Source: Ferruginibacter paludis (GTDB lineage: Bacteria > Bacteroidota > Bacteroidia > Chitinophagales > Chitinophagaceae). From it: 64,000 nucleotides of DNA. Shown here piece by piece: positions 45,400-55,427 of this stretch. The stretch lies in assembly GCF_030409685.1 (NCBI RefSeq), contig NZ_JAUFQJ010000024.1:620001-684000 (forward strand), written 5' to 3'. Below the pieces are notes generated by a model. The model saw nothing but the letters and a program-made list of their open reading frames with translations. It did not search any database and was not told the DNA's origin. Positions within the stretch are counted from its first letter, which is position 1. Each line of letters starts with the position of its first letter. A program made the translations under genes and the position numbers.

Positions 45400-46677
45400 C
45401 TATTTTACTGATTCCGCTGCCGGACTTTCAGCAATCAGCTTCAAAGCAGCATCCATATAAATTTCGCCGGTTAATTCACCGAGACATGTTTGGCTGATGT
45501 AATCATAGCGTTTAAAACTGTTGAAATCAACCTTGCTCAATATGTATCCATAGGCATCATTTGTAAGGCCGAAAAGAAAAGGATGGCTGGTTTTCATATG
45601 CCTTTTTACATAATAGCCAATATTGGGAAGTGCTTCGCCGGGAACTGTTACAATCTCTGCTGTGCCTATGTTGAGCAGGTTTAATTGGGCGGTGACAATG
45701 CCCGGTTTTGCATGCGGATGTTTTAAGGGCGAGTTTTCAATTATGTATTGCATCATGGGCGACTCCACCGGAAATTCAATCATCCTGGATGCACAATACA
45801 AAACAGGATCTTTTTGTTCCGGGGCTGCACCAACCAGGCGGAGCGCTTCGTCCGCCAGCAAATTTCCAATGCGTATACATTCCTGCCAGTCGTTTGCCTC
45901 TTTACCATTTTCACGTCGGTTGTCTGCCGTTACCATGCCACCCTGCGCACTGTTCATAAATAATGCAACACCTCCAACAGCAGATTCAATTCTTTCATAC
46001 AAAGGACCGCAGAGATCGGGACTTAATATGGCCTGCTCCGAACCAATCACTTCGGGGTGTATGGCATAATTTACAAGCGTAGCAATGGGTTTTCCTTTAT
46101 TATTTCCTTCAGCCGCAATCGCCTGTATCACGCCGCAACGGGGATCATACAATTCATTAGCATAGTAGTTGTAGGCAATCTTACCTTTGGCTTCACCTAC
46201 TGCAATTTTTAACGTTGCCGGGGCCAGTTTTTTTACTGCTTCATTTACAGCATCCGCTATTTGTTGTGTACACCAGTCAAGGTATTTTAAATCGGCTCCG
46301 GTTTTTCCTTTTTCATCGGGAAAAGCGTAGGCATCCGGTGCACTGTGTGTATGCGTACAGCCGATCAGAATGTTTGCCGGAGTAATCCCTTTTATCAGCG
46401 CCCTCGATTTATTGCCCAGGATAGACGACCAGCCAAGATTATCAATACTTACAATGGCTATTCGGTTAGTTCCTTTTTCCAATACCAATGCCCGCACAAA
46501 CAAATCTCCTTTTTTAGAAGTAACTGCGTTGGGTAAACCAACACCGCCGGAGACGGGTAACAACGGATTGGGAGTAATTATTCTTACAGAAGCTGCAGCT
46601 TTCAACGTTTGCGCATAGCTGAAATTGCCTGTATACAGGGCAAGAAGAAATGCCGTAAGTAAAATACACTGTTTCAT
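45400..46677 (-). CDS. Neutral ceramidase-like secreted hydrolase
   Basis: From ATG 46677 the protein has 425 residues with a signal peptide ending at FSYAQ. It matches the N-terminal catalytic domain of neutral/alkaline non-lysosomal ceramidases: LFVRALVLEKGTNRIAIVSID, IGCTHTHSAPDAY (zinc ligands), VNYAIHPEVIG and SAQGGMV. The C-terminal immunoglobulin-like domain of full ceramidases is missing, which is common in Bacteroidota members. It would act outside the cytoplasm on an amide; the substrate (ceramide or other) is not determined. It is 70 bases after the E1 gene. Confidence 0.85.
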   Translation of the reverse strand: MKQCILLTAFLLALYTGNFSYAQTLKAAASVRIITPNPLLPVSGGVGLPNAVTSKKGDLFVRALVLEKGTNRIAIVSIDNLGWSSILGNKSRALIKGITPANILIGCTHTHSAPDAYAFPDEKGKTGADLKYLDWCTQQIADAVNEAVKKLAPATLKIAVGEAKGKIAYNYYANELYDPRCGVIQAIAAEGNNKGKPIATLVNYAIHPEVIGSEQAILSPDLCGPLYERIESAVGGVALFMNSAQGGMVTADNRRENGKEANDWQECIRIGNLLADEALRLVGAAPEQKDPVLYCASRMIEFPVESPMMQYIIENSPLKHPHAKPGIVTAQLNLLNIGTAEIVTVPGEALPNIGYYVKRHMKTSHPFLFGLTNDAYGYILSKVDFNSFKRYDYISQTCLGELTGEIYMDAALKLIAESPAAESVK

Positions 46678-46747
46678 ACAAATAAAATTATACAATCAGC
46701 TAGCCTGACCTTATAAAATGCTATTATGCTTACAGCAATCCTTACCG

Positions 46748-48736
46748 TTAATAATTCATCAGTTTCTCCACACATTCATGCAACCGGCTGTAGGCCATAA
46801 AATTTTTCTCCAGTTCAATATTGAAGGGAATGGGTGTATCAAGACTTGCGCATCGTATCACAGGTGCATCGAGAAATTCAAAACAGTGCTCCCCAATCCA
46901 GGCGGCTATTTCGCCACCGATACCGCCTGTTAACGTGTCTTCATGCAACAATAAGACCTTTCCCGTAGCTTGTGCCGCAGCTTTGATTGCGGAATAATCC
47001 AGTGGTAATAATGTGCGCAAATCCAAAATATACACAGCTAATTTGGGATGGTCTTTTGCATATTGTGTCGCCCAGTGTACGCCTGCGCCATAAGTAATAA
47101 TGCTGAGGTCGCCGCCGGTTTGTACCAGTCTCGCCTTGCCTATTTCAATTTCAAAATAGGCTTCCGGCACAGGCCCGCTGATGCTTCTGTACAAAGCTTT
47201 GTGTTCAAAAAACAACACCGGGTTAGGGTCATTGATTGCAGCGATTAACAGCCCCTTGGCATCGATGGGAGTGGATGGATATACCACTTTCAAACCGGGT
47301 GTATGTACAAACCACGCCTCATTGCTCTGGCTGTGAAATGGACCTGCCCCCACGCCACCGCCCGTTGGCATTCGTATTACTACATCGGCATTTTGGCCCC
47401 AGCGGTAATGAATTTTTGCCAGGTTATTAATTACCTGGTTAAAGCCCACCGTAACAAAATCAGCAAACTGCATTTCCATCATCGCCTTGTAGCCTTCCAT
47501 TGATAAACCAAGCGCTGCACCTACAATGGCACTTTCGCAAATAGGCGTATTGCGTACCCTTTCCTTACCAAATTTTTCTACCAATCCTTCGGTTATTTTA
47601 AAAGCGCCGCCATATTCCGCAATGTCCTGGCCCATCAATATTAAATTATCATGCTGTTGCATTGATTGATACAACCCTTCTTTAATCCCGTCTATAAAAC
47701 GCTTTTCAGGATGGGTATTACCGGGCGTTTCCTGAAAGTAAACCGGCTTCTTTTCCGGCCAGGCGTAAATGTCTTCCAGCTCTTCTTCCGTGTCGGCAAT
47801 AACAGGTGTTGAGTCATACCCGGTGTGTAATTCGCTCTCGATATATTCCCTGCATTCATTGCGGATATCCATAATAGTTAGTTCCGTCAACACTTCCTGT
47901 TGCAGCAGGTAATCTTCATAATTTTTGATGGGGTCTTTTTGCTGCCACAAATCAAATAAATGCGCCGGTACATATTTGGTGCCGCTGGCTTCTTCATGAC
48001 CACGCATCCTGAAAGTCATACACTCAACCAGGTAAGGTTTTTGGTTATGGATACAATAGTCTTTTACCCCCCGGATGGTGTCGTATACTTCCAGGATATT
48101 ATTGCCGTCAATCTGAATACCTTCCATGCCATAACCACGGGCTTTTTCTACCAGGCTGAAACAACGGTACTGTTCACTCACGGGTGTGCTCAACCCATAG
48201 CCATTGTTTTCTATTACAAAAATTACCGGCAGATCCCATACGCCGGCTACATTTAATGCTTCATGAAAATCACCTTCGCTGGTACCTCCATCACCTGTAA
48301 ATGCTACAGCTACTTTATCGCTCCCCGACAATTTATACGCCAGTGCTACTCCATCAGCAATGGCCATTTGCGGACCAAGATGTGATATCATGCCGCAGAT
48401 ATGGTGCTCTTTACTGCCAAAATGAAAACTTCTTTCACGGCCTTTACTGTATCCGTCTTTACTGCCCTGCCATTGTTTAAATAATTTATTAAGGGGCATT
48501 TTTCTTGTTGTAAATACACCCAGGTTTCTATGCAATGGCATGATCCATTCATCGGGTTGCAATGCCATGGTAACACCAGTGGAGATGGCTTCCTGACCGA
48601 TGCCGCTGAACCATTTAGAAATTTTTCCCTGGCGCAATAATACCAGCATTTTTTCTTCAATCATTCTCGGGAGCAACAGATTTTTATACAGGCTGATAAG
48701 TTCTTCGCCGGAATAATTTTTTCTATGGAATTGCAT
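46748..48736 (-). CDS. 2-oxoacid dehydrogenase E1, fused alpha and beta subunits
   Basis: The 662-residue protein joins the E1 alpha (about 1-330) and beta (about 345-662) chains. The thiamine diphosphate motif runs from GDGGTSEGDF to ENN in the alpha part; the beta part has ESAIVGAALGLSMEGYKAMMEMQFADF and DLRTLLPLD. Such fused forms act on branched-chain 2-oxo acids or pyruvate together with E2 and E3, which are not in this window. The start MQFHRKNYSGEELISLYKN is the usual one. The exact substrate cannot be read from the sequence. Confidence 0.9.
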   Translation of the reverse strand: MQFHRKNYSGEELISLYKNLLLPRMIEEKMLVLLRQGKISKWFSGIGQEAISTGVTMALQPDEWIMPLHRNLGVFTTRKMPLNKLFKQWQGSKDGYSKGRERSFHFGSKEHHICGMISHLGPQMAIADGVALAYKLSGSDKVAVAFTGDGGTSEGDFHEALNVAGVWDLPVIFVIENNGYGLSTPVSEQYRCFSLVEKARGYGMEGIQIDGNNILEVYDTIRGVKDYCIHNQKPYLVECMTFRMRGHEEASGTKYVPAHLFDLWQQKDPIKNYEDYLLQQEVLTELTIMDIRNECREYIESELHTGYDSTPVIADTEEELEDIYAWPEKKPVYFQETPGNTHPEKRFIDGIKEGLYQSMQQHDNLILMGQDIAEYGGAFKITEGLVEKFGKERVRNTPICESAIVGAALGLSMEGYKAMMEMQFADFVTVGFNQVINNLAKIHYRWGQNADVVIRMPTGGGVGAGPFHSQSNEAWFVHTPGLKVVYPSTPIDAKGLLIAAINDPNPVLFFEHKALYRSISGPVPEAYFEIEIGKARLVQTGGDLSIITYGAGVHWATQYAKDHPKLAVYILDLRTLLPLDYSAIKAAAQATGKVLLLHEDTLTGGIGGEIAAWIGEHCFEFLDAPVIRCASLDTPIPFNIELEKNFMAYSRLHECVEKLMNY

Positions 48737-48815
48737 ACCCGTTTATTTAATGGATGATTCAGAACGTGAAGTTAATGGATGTTGGTGAGCGCACAAACGC
48801 TTTGAAGAAATGTCT

Positions 48816-48842
48816 GATGGCTGATTTTTTGATGGCTGATTT
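48816..48842. repeat. Two tandem copies of a 15-bp unit in a 291-base gap
   Basis: GATGGCTGATTT occurs at 48816-48827 and again at 48831-48842, separated by TTT. The surrounding gap (48737-49027) holds no gene I could support; short open frames there lack any family character. Confidence 0.6.
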
Positions 48843-49027
48843 CTTTACATTTCCCGGTTTGTTATTTATCTGAGAGCGTGATAAACTATTGTCTGGTGTG
48901 AACCTTAACAGCCAGTGAAGGAAAATTGAGTTGCTTTTTATAGAGTATTGAAACGCCAAAAAGTAGTGATGGTTTATTGAGGCCAACTAAAAAACAAGGT
49001 TTGAGAGAAGGTAACTGTATTTTGCAA

Positions 49028-49387
49028 CTACCTGTTTTTTTGATCGGGAAAAGCCCGCTTGTGTACAAACGAATTAAAGAAGGAAAGTACTACGCTAAAC
49101 AATAACGCATACCAGAAACCATCCACCTGGAAACCGTGTACAAAATGCGCATCCAGTAAAATGATGCAGGCATTGATTACAAATAAAAAGAGACCGAGGG
49201 TTAAAATGGTGGCGGGCAATGTCAACAAAATCAGAAGGGGTTTTACTATCGCATCCAGCACCGCCAGTACCAGTGCTACTATTACGGCGGTTACAATATT
49301 ATTGTTTACAATTTCTACCCCGGGTAAAATGGCTGCGAGTATAAAAACGTTTACCGTCGTAATCAGAATTTTATATACAAAGTTCAT
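49028..49387 (-). CDS. Small membrane protein, phage holin 4_2 family (YvlD-like)
   Basis: The 119-residue protein has four hydrophobic helices and the family pattern NIVTAVIVALVLAVLDAIVKPLLILLTLPATILTLGLFLFVINA. Despite the family name, chromosomal members without phage neighbours are ordinary envelope proteins, often linked to stress. The ATG is at 49387. It stands alone between the M16 peptidase and E1 genes. Confidence 0.87.
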   Translation of the reverse strand: MNFVYKILITTVNVFILAAILPGVEIVNNNIVTAVIVALVLAVLDAIVKPLLILLTLPATILTLGLFLFVINACIILLDAHFVHGFQVDGFWYALLFSVVLSFFNSFVHKRAFPDQKNR

Positions 49388-49529
49388 TTGCTGCTCTTAT
49401 CCTTTAAAGATAATAGTATTATTTATTAATTCTAAACAGGTAATTAAAATTTGATTGATATCAAAAAACGGCCAATAAAATTAGCTGCAGAAGATATTCA
49501 TTTTATTCAAGTTGCTAATCCGGCATTTT

Positions 49530-50825
49530 TTAAATAACAACCAGCTCATAAAAAGCTTCGGGCTGCAAGTATTTGTTAGCCAGTTCTCTCAAAGCTTCTG
49601 CCGGTATCGTTTTAATCATTTTTACCGAATCATAAAAATACTGCTCATCTAAATTATTAAGCACGATGTTCTTCCAGCGGCCAATGATGTGAAATGGACC
49701 ATCAAGGTCGCCGAGAATACTACCGATCAGGTAGTTGCGAACCAACAGTAATTCCTCTTCATCAATCAACTCCTCCCTCAATATTGCCATTTCTTTATAA
49801 ACCTCTTCTACAGTTGCTTCTGCCACATCTTTACCAGCCTCTGTGCTGATGAGCAAAGCGGAATCCTGCAGGTGGTTTTGTACATAGCTGTGAATGCCGT
49901 ATGTATAGCCTTTATCTTCCCTGATATTGCTCATTAACCTGGAACCGAAAAAGCCACCGAACACTGTGTTAAGCACCATCATCTTCATAAAATCCGGATG
50001 GTGACGGTTGGGGAAGTCACGGGCAATCCTGATAGCTCCCTGCACACCTTCGGCATCGTTGGTAACCCGGTATTTTTTTGCAGGTGCAGGCACAATCGTT
50101 TTTGTAACCAACAGTGCGCCTGGCTTCAGACTTAGTTTCCCAAATTGTGTATTTAATAAATCGAATAAATTGAAGGGCAGTTTACCCGCTACAAATATTA
50201 CGCAGTGTCCGTTTAAATAATATTGATTGAAATGCTCTTTGAGTTGTGCGGTAGTTAGTGCATCGTAGTCTGCAGCTGCAATATATTTACCATATGGATG
50301 ATCTTCACCAAACACATAAGCGTCAATCAACCGGTTAGCAACAAAATCGCATTTTTGCAGATTGACTGATAACTTTTGCTTGCTGTTTTGTTTATAAATG
50401 GCCAGCTCCTGTTCCGGAAAAATTGAATCAGCAATCATCTCCGTTACAACTGGCAACACTGCACTCAAATGTTTGGTTAGTGTGTGCAGTGTCAGCGAAG
50501 CTGTTTCGTGCTTGCAGGTACGGTTACAATATGCACCATAATATTCAAAATGCTCATTTAACTCAAAAGCTGTTTTGGTGGAAGTGCCGTTTTTTAGCAT
50601 ATAGCTTGTGGCAGCGGCAACCGCATTGTTTTTTTCAAAACTGTTACCTGCATAAAATATCATTTCCATCTGCAGTACATCCTGGGCACCGGCATCAATA
50701 GCGTACACTTCAACCCCGTTATCCAGTACCATTTTTTCGTATGGTTTCAGTTGAAGGTCAAATTCAATGGCATCTTTTATATATGGCGGCGTTGTTCTGT
50801 TTAGCATGTAATGTTTGCTTTTCAT
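49530..50825 (-). CDS. M16 peptidase family, non-catalytic partner
   Basis: The 431-residue protein has the two-repeat M16 fold (VLDNGVEVYAIDAGAQDVLQMEMIFYAGN near 34-56; GGFFGSRLMSNIREDKGYTYGIHSY in the second half). The zinc motif HxxEH is absent: the equivalent position reads AAATSYMLKNGT. The RxxxGYTYG element that completes the active site of the partner is kept. It therefore looks like the non-catalytic chain of a heterodimer with the upstream gene, 23 bases away. No signal peptide is seen. ATG 50807 is an alternative start. Confidence 0.9.
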   Translation of the reverse strand: MKSKHYMLNRTTPPYIKDAIEFDLQLKPYEKMVLDNGVEVYAIDAGAQDVLQMEMIFYAGNSFEKNNAVAAATSYMLKNGTSTKTAFELNEHFEYYGAYCNRTCKHETASLTLHTLTKHLSAVLPVVTEMIADSIFPEQELAIYKQNSKQKLSVNLQKCDFVANRLIDAYVFGEDHPYGKYIAAADYDALTTAQLKEHFNQYYLNGHCVIFVAGKLPFNLFDLLNTQFGKLSLKPGALLVTKTIVPAPAKKYRVTNDAEGVQGAIRIARDFPNRHHPDFMKMMVLNTVFGGFFGSRLMSNIREDKGYTYGIHSYVQNHLQDSALLISTEAGKDVAEATVEEVYKEMAILREELIDEEELLLVRNYLIGSILGDLDGPFHIIGRWKNIVLNNLDEQYFYDSVKMIKTIPAEALRELANKYLQPEAFYELVVI

Positions 50826-50848
50826 GTTCCTGCAACAGGAAACGTTAT

Positions 50849-52087
50849 TTAGTTATTGGAATAATAATACAGCGTGCTGCAATTATTTTCATTAAAAATG
50901 GCTTTGCTTTCATTCAGCAATTCTTCCGTTGTAACAGCCTGGTATTTGTTTAGCTCAGTATTGATCAGTTCAGCATCGCCCAGTAATTCGTACATCGCCA
51001 GATTGGTAGCACGGCTCATCACGCTCATATCTTCAAAAGCCAGGCTGCTTTCCGTTTTGTTTTTTACTTTTTGCAGCTCTTTTTCGGTAATGCCTTTTTG
51101 CTGAAGGGTATAAATTTCTTCCATCAGCGCCGCCTCGGCATCTTTCATTTGTACGCCTTTTACCAGTTTACCTTCTATACTCAACAAACCGGCATCCGTA
51201 CTACCCGAATGTGAACATTCAATATTGCTGAACAATTGTTTTTCCTTAACCAGGGCCTGGAATAAACGGGACGAACCTCCGCCACTTAATATTTCCGTAA
51301 TTAGATCGGTCACGTAGTAGCGATCATCCAACCGGGAGCAAATATGCCAGCATTTGTACAAGGCATCTATCGGTACATTGGCTTTTACTTCTGCTGTTCT
51401 CGGCGCGGTTTGTGGCGGTTCAACAGGCAAGTTGCGAATGTATTTTGTGCCTGAAGGAATTGGCCCAAACCATTTTTCTGCCAGCGCTTTTACCGCTTCT
51501 GTAGTGATGTTGCCTGCAACTACCAATATGGCATTTGCCGGTGTATAATGCTTGTAAAAAAAATCTTTTACATCCTGCAAAGTGGCATCTTCCACGTGTT
51601 TCAATTCTTTACCTATGGTCATCCAGCGGTAGGGATGTTTGCTGTAAGCCAGTTCCCGCATTTTATGCCAAACATCACCGTAGGGTTTATTGATGTAGTG
51701 CTCCTTAAACTCTTCGCATACCACTTTACGCTGTACATCCAGGCTTTTGGCATCAAAAGCAAGACTTAACATACGGTCACTTTCCAGCCAAAAAGCAGTT
51801 TCAATATTTTCAGCCGGTAACTGGCAATAATAATTGGTAAGATCATTGGTGGTAAAAGCATTGTTTTCGCCACCTGCCACCTGTAAAGGCTCATCATAAG
51901 TGGGAATGTTGATGCTGCCGCCGAACATCAGGTGTTCAAATAAATGTGCAAAGCCTGTCTTTTCGGGGTTTTCGTCTTTTGCACCTACATCATAAATAAC
52001 ATTTACTACTGCCATTGGGGTGCTCGTATCGGTGTGTACCAATACCCTTAGTCCGTTATCAAGGGTAAATTTCTCATATTGAATCAT
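50849..52087 (-). CDS. M16 zinc peptidase, catalytic partner
   Basis: The 412-residue protein keeps the inverted zinc motif HLFEH at 48-52 and the downstream glutamate in the VCEEFKEHYINKPYGD region. The C-terminal repeat contains GGGSSRLFQALVKEKQLFS but lacks the GYTYG element found in its neighbour, the usual division of labour in two-chain M16B peptidases related to mitochondrial processing peptidase. There is no signal peptide, so it is probably cytoplasmic, perhaps digesting peptides. It is the first of the two genes. Confidence 0.93.
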   Translation of the reverse strand: MIQYEKFTLDNGLRVLVHTDTSTPMAVVNVIYDVGAKDENPEKTGFAHLFEHLMFGGSINIPTYDEPLQVAGGENNAFTTNDLTNYYCQLPAENIETAFWLESDRMLSLAFDAKSLDVQRKVVCEEFKEHYINKPYGDVWHKMRELAYSKHPYRWMTIGKELKHVEDATLQDVKDFFYKHYTPANAILVVAGNITTEAVKALAEKWFGPIPSGTKYIRNLPVEPPQTAPRTAEVKANVPIDALYKCWHICSRLDDRYYVTDLITEILSGGGSSRLFQALVKEKQLFSNIECSHSGSTDAGLLSIEGKLVKGVQMKDAEAALMEEIYTLQQKGITEKELQKVKNKTESSLAFEDMSVMSRATNLAMYELLGDAELINTELNKYQAVTTEELLNESKAIFNENNCSTLYYYSNN

Positions 52088-52123
52088 TGGGCAAAGTTAG
52101 GGTAGTGTTGTTATAAACTTTTG

Positions 52124-53314
52124 CTATAAAATAGTTTTTGGTTTAATAAAAAGTTGTTTCAATTCTCCTTTTCGCCGCACGATAATTTTAATTTTCTCCT
52201 TGGCAGATTGTAAGATGTCTTTGTATTGCATGATATTATTACTGAAATTATTGTTGACACTAATAATAATATCATCTTTAAAGATACCGGCCCTTTCTGC
52301 CGGTGAGCCAGGTATAATATCATCCACCAGGATATTGCCATCAACAAAATAAGCAGCCATGCCCGTATAGGAATAATCAAAGGGATCAGCAAAATGAGTG
52401 TTTGGCTGCAGGTGAATTTCGCGTTTGGGGTAATTGATAACCAGGTTAAAGCGCCGTAACAGATCGTTGCCCAGCAATCCGCCAACATTTGGATAAGAGG
52501 TTACATTAAATTCATCACTGTATAAATAAGTTGGAACGTTTCTGAATTTATATCGGCCTACCTGCAACATTTTTATCACGGTAACCCTCATCTGGATTTT
52601 ACCGCCCATTCCTTCCGCCTGTGTCAACATCGGCCTTCGTTTTGAAAGCAGGATGGCACTGTCCTCAGCGAACCTGTCGCTCATTAAAAAGCAAAGCCCG
52701 GCTCCGGTATCAAAATAAAAATTGAAATCAATTTTACGCCTGTCTTTTATAGCCAGGTTTTGTATAGGCAGGGTAGTAAACAGCGGATGAAGCAACGAGC
52801 CATTTTTAGGATAAGTTATTTCCCCGGGGCTATACACTTCTATTATTGAACTGTCGAAATTTACTTTTATAATATAGCGCCTGAAAAAACTATATCCGAT
52901 AATGCCATCCACCTTTTCACCATAGACACTGGTTAACACGTCGTAGTCATTTATATGAAAATTTAACCGTTCAATAGATAGACCAGGAAAATGCAGTGTT
53001 TGGTTAAAAGCAAAACTAACTTTATGACTATTACCCATACCGGTGATGATGGTGTCGGAGGGTGTTAGTTTAATATTAAGATGAGCAGCAGTGGAAGAGT
53101 CAAGGGAGATGCCGCCGCTGCCTGTATCCAGTATAAAATTGAGGGAATCTTTTATATTGTTCAGTTTTGCCTTTATTACCATTACACCGCCACTAAATTG
53201 TTTAAACGGAAATTTAGTAAGATAATTTGCTTTAAGCACGGGTGTCAACAATTCCTGCCCATAACAATTTACCGCAAAAAGTATTGTAATCAGTAAGCAG
53301 ATTTTCCTAATCAT
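52124..53314 (-). CDS. Secreted retropepsin-like aspartic protease with PDZ domain
   Basis: The 396-residue protein has a signal peptide ending at NCYGQ (residue 20), a first lobe with DTGSGGIS (Asp63), a second lobe with DTGAGLCF (Asp202) and a C-terminal PDZ domain (about 310-390, DIIPGSPAERAGIFKDDIIISVN). Two DTG motifs in one chain give a complete active site like pepsin, while each lobe is of the retropepsin type. It probably works in the periplasm or at the envelope on unknown proteins. It is divergent from mqnC. Confidence 0.85.
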   Translation of the reverse strand: MIRKICLLITILFAVNCYGQELLTPVLKANYLTKFPFKQFSGGVMVIKAKLNNIKDSLNFILDTGSGGISLDSSTAAHLNIKLTPSDTIITGMGNSHKVSFAFNQTLHFPGLSIERLNFHINDYDVLTSVYGEKVDGIIGYSFFRRYIIKVNFDSSIIEVYSPGEITYPKNGSLLHPLFTTLPIQNLAIKDRRKIDFNFYFDTGAGLCFLMSDRFAEDSAILLSKRRPMLTQAEGMGGKIQMRVTVIKMLQVGRYKFRNVPTYLYSDEFNVTSYPNVGGLLGNDLLRRFNLVINYPKREIHLQPNTHFADPFDYSYTGMAAYFVDGNILVDDIIPGSPAERAGIFKDDIIISVNNNFSNNIMQYKDILQSAKEKIKIIVRRKGELKQLFIKPKTIL

Positions 53315-53472
53315 CCCAAAATATATTTACGTTATCGCGGTTATCAATTAAGTCCGACACTGATACGTATAAAATAACCTGCAGGCAGCTTCAGTATGGC
53401 AAATGCTGTAACAGGCAGCAGAAGGCAGGTATAATTATTTTGCCTGTAAATAAATATACAACCTAATGAGTG

Positions 53473-53480
53473 TAATTTTG
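53473..53480 (+). promoter_or_regulatory. Bacteroidota-type -7 box before mqnC
   Basis: TAATTTTG fits TAnnTTTG, 24 bases before the mqnC ATG. A TTTG at 53439-53442 lies 30 bases upstream, farther than usual for a -33 element, so only the -7 call is offered. Confidence 0.4.
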
Positions 53481-53504
53481 TTACTTATTATTTAAAAGGT
53501 GTTT

Positions 53505-54629
53505 ATGCAACTAAACGAATTATATCAGAAAGCGCTGGCTTTTGAATTTTTAACGGTAGAAGAAGGTGTTTTTTTATTTGAACATGCGCCCCTGGCGGAA
53601 TTAATGTTTGTGGCCAATGAACTGCGGATAAAACAAGTACCTCATGGAAAAGTGACATGGATTATTGACAGGAACTTAAATACTACCAACGTATGTATTG
53701 CCAACTGCAAATTCTGTAATTTTTACCGTGTTCCCGGGCATCCTGAAGCCTATATAACAGATATAGCAACCTATAAAAGAAAAATTGATGAAACCATCCG
53801 GTATGGTGGTGAACAATTGCTGTTGCAGGGTGGTCATCATCCCGACTTAGGTTTAAGCTATTACACAGGCTTGTTTAAAGAATTGAAAAGCTTATATCCT
53901 AACATAAAGTTGCATACGCTTGGGCCACCGGAAGTAGCTCATATTACCAAGTTGGAAAAAAGTACGCACAGAGAAGTTTTGATGGCGTTAAAAGAAGCCG
54001 GTCTCGACAGTTTACCAGGTCCCGGAGCAGAAATATTAACAGACAGGGTGCGTCGCCTGATCAGCAAAGGAAAATGTGGCAGTCAGGAGTGGCTGGATAT
54101 TATGCATGAAGCACACGAATTAAACATTACAACCAGTGCTACCATGATGTTTGGGCATGTAGAAACCATTACCGAACGTTTTGAGCATTTAGCAAAAATA
54201 AGAGAAGTACAAAGCCGCAAACCGGAAAATGCGAAAGGCTTTATTGCCTTTATTCCATGGACTTTCCAGGATGTAGATACATTGCTGGCCAAAATAAGGG
54301 GTGTACACAACCTCACAACAGCCGAGGAATACATACGAATGATTGCGATGAGCCGGATTATGTTGCCCAATGTAAAAAATATCCAGGCCAGCTGGCTTAC
54401 GGTAGGTAAAAAAACAGCCCAGTTGTGTTTAAATGCAGGCGCCAATGATTTTGGCAGTATCATGATTGAAGAAAATGTGGTAAGTGCCGCGGGCGCCCCG
54501 CACCGCTTTACCAGCAAAGGAATACAGGATGCCATTAAAGAAGCTGGCTTTGAACCACAGTTACGCAACCAGCAATATGAGTTCAGGCAGATGCCGGTTA
54601 TGATGGAAGAACAGGTAATTGATTATTAA
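53505..54629 (+). CDS. mqnC: Cyclic dehypoxanthinyl futalosine synthase
   Basis: MqnC is a radical SAM enzyme that closes the ring of dehypoxanthinyl futalosine in the futalosine route to menaquinone. From ATG 53505 it has 374 residues with the cluster motif CIANCKFC (Cys64, Cys68, Cys71), followed by YRVPGHPEAY and GGEQLLLQGGHHPDLGLSYY. The C-terminal part has NDFGSIMIEENVVSAAG, typical of the family. GTG 53499 is an alternative start two codons earlier. Menaquinone made by this route feeds the alternative complex III encoded in the same window. Confidence 0.95.
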   Translation: MQLNELYQKALAFEFLTVEEGVFLFEHAPLAELMFVANELRIKQVPHGKVTWIIDRNLNTTNVCIANCKFCNFYRVPGHPEAYITDIATYKRKIDETIRYGGEQLLLQGGHHPDLGLSYYTGLFKELKSLYPNIKLHTLGPPEVAHITKLEKSTHREVLMALKEAGLDSLPGPGAEILTDRVRRLISKGKCGSQEWLDIMHEAHELNITTSATMMFGHVETITERFEHLAKIREVQSRKPENAKGFIAFIPWTFQDVDTLLAKIRGVHNLTTAEEYIRMIAMSRIMLPNVKNIQASWLTVGKKTAQLCLNAGANDFGSIMIEENVVSAAGAPHRFTSKGIQDAIKEAGFEPQLRNQQYEFRQMPVMMEEQVIDY

Positions 54630-54753
54630 ACAGGTGTTGATCTGAAGTGAGTAGGTTTTTTAAGGGCTGGTTAATTGATCAACAAACTTTCTTTCTTTTT
54701 GATAATGCTTGGTATCTAGGCAACCCAATATTATGCACTTTCACATTAATGAT

Positions 54754-55263
54754 ATGAAAACCAGGATTAAAATTTTACTGTTTTGCGTTAGCTGTTTTGC
54801 ATTCATCAGTTGCGACAGAATTACAAAAGACATTGCAAAAGAACAACTTAAAAACAAGGAACCGTTGTCTTATATGCATGATACGGTAAGACTGGAATAC
54901 GTTGAAAACACTGGCGCAGCAATGAGTTTGGGCGACGACCTTCCGGTAAAAGCCAGCTTTTGGCTGTTGAGTATATTACCGCTTGCCTTTTTGTTGGGCC
55001 TGTTTACATATACGCTGAAAAATCTCCGTAACATGAATCCCATGAAAGTCTTTTCCCTGGCCCTTTTGTTTTCAGGTGGTATCGGTAATATTGTTGACCG
55101 TATTTTATTTGACCGGCATGTTACCGATTTTATGAATGTGGGACTGGGAAGTATAAGGACGGGCATTTTTAATGTAGCAGATATGTGTGTGACAGCTGGC
55201 GCTATCGGGCTGCTTCTTTTTTACCATGATAAAAGGCCAGCGCAGGCTAAAACTTCTTTTTAA
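54754..55263 (+). CDS. lspA: Lipoprotein signal peptidase
   Basis: LspA cuts the signal peptide from prolipoproteins in the inner membrane. The 169-residue protein from ATG 54754 has four transmembrane helices. The conserved blocks are CDRITKDIAK after helix 1, ENTGAAMSLGDDLP, GGIGNIVDRILFDRHVTDFMNVG (first catalytic Asp) and FNVADMCVTAG (second catalytic Asp). The frame extends 15 codons upstream to TTG 54709, but that part has no family match. The gene serves the many lipoproteins here, such as SusD, ActB and ActE. Confidence 0.93.
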   Translation: MKTRIKILLFCVSCFAFISCDRITKDIAKEQLKNKEPLSYMHDTVRLEYVENTGAAMSLGDDLPVKASFWLLSILPLAFLLGLFTYTLKNLRNMNPMKVFSLALLFSGGIGNIVDRILFDRHVTDFMNVGLGSIRTGIFNVADMCVTAGAIGLLLFYHDKRPAQAKTSF

Positions 55264-55427
55264 AAAAAATCTTGTTGGTATACAATATTTTTTTCATTGC
55301 TGAGTTATTAACATAACGGCCACAATTGTGAATAAAATTTCGGAAAATACTACTTGTAAAATTACGAACATCCACGCTTGCAATGCTTGATCCTATCAAT
55401 TAGCTTTATGAATTAAAAACCAATGAT

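Noticed and set aside
48759..49068. Short minus-strand frames in the gap between the E1 and holin-family genes
   Set aside because: Low-complexity composition, overlap with a tandem repeat, and no plausible start or homology.
49028..49387. Holin-family protein considered as a sign of a prophage
   Set aside because: No phage gene, integrase or attachment site is nearby, and the family is common on normal chromosomes.
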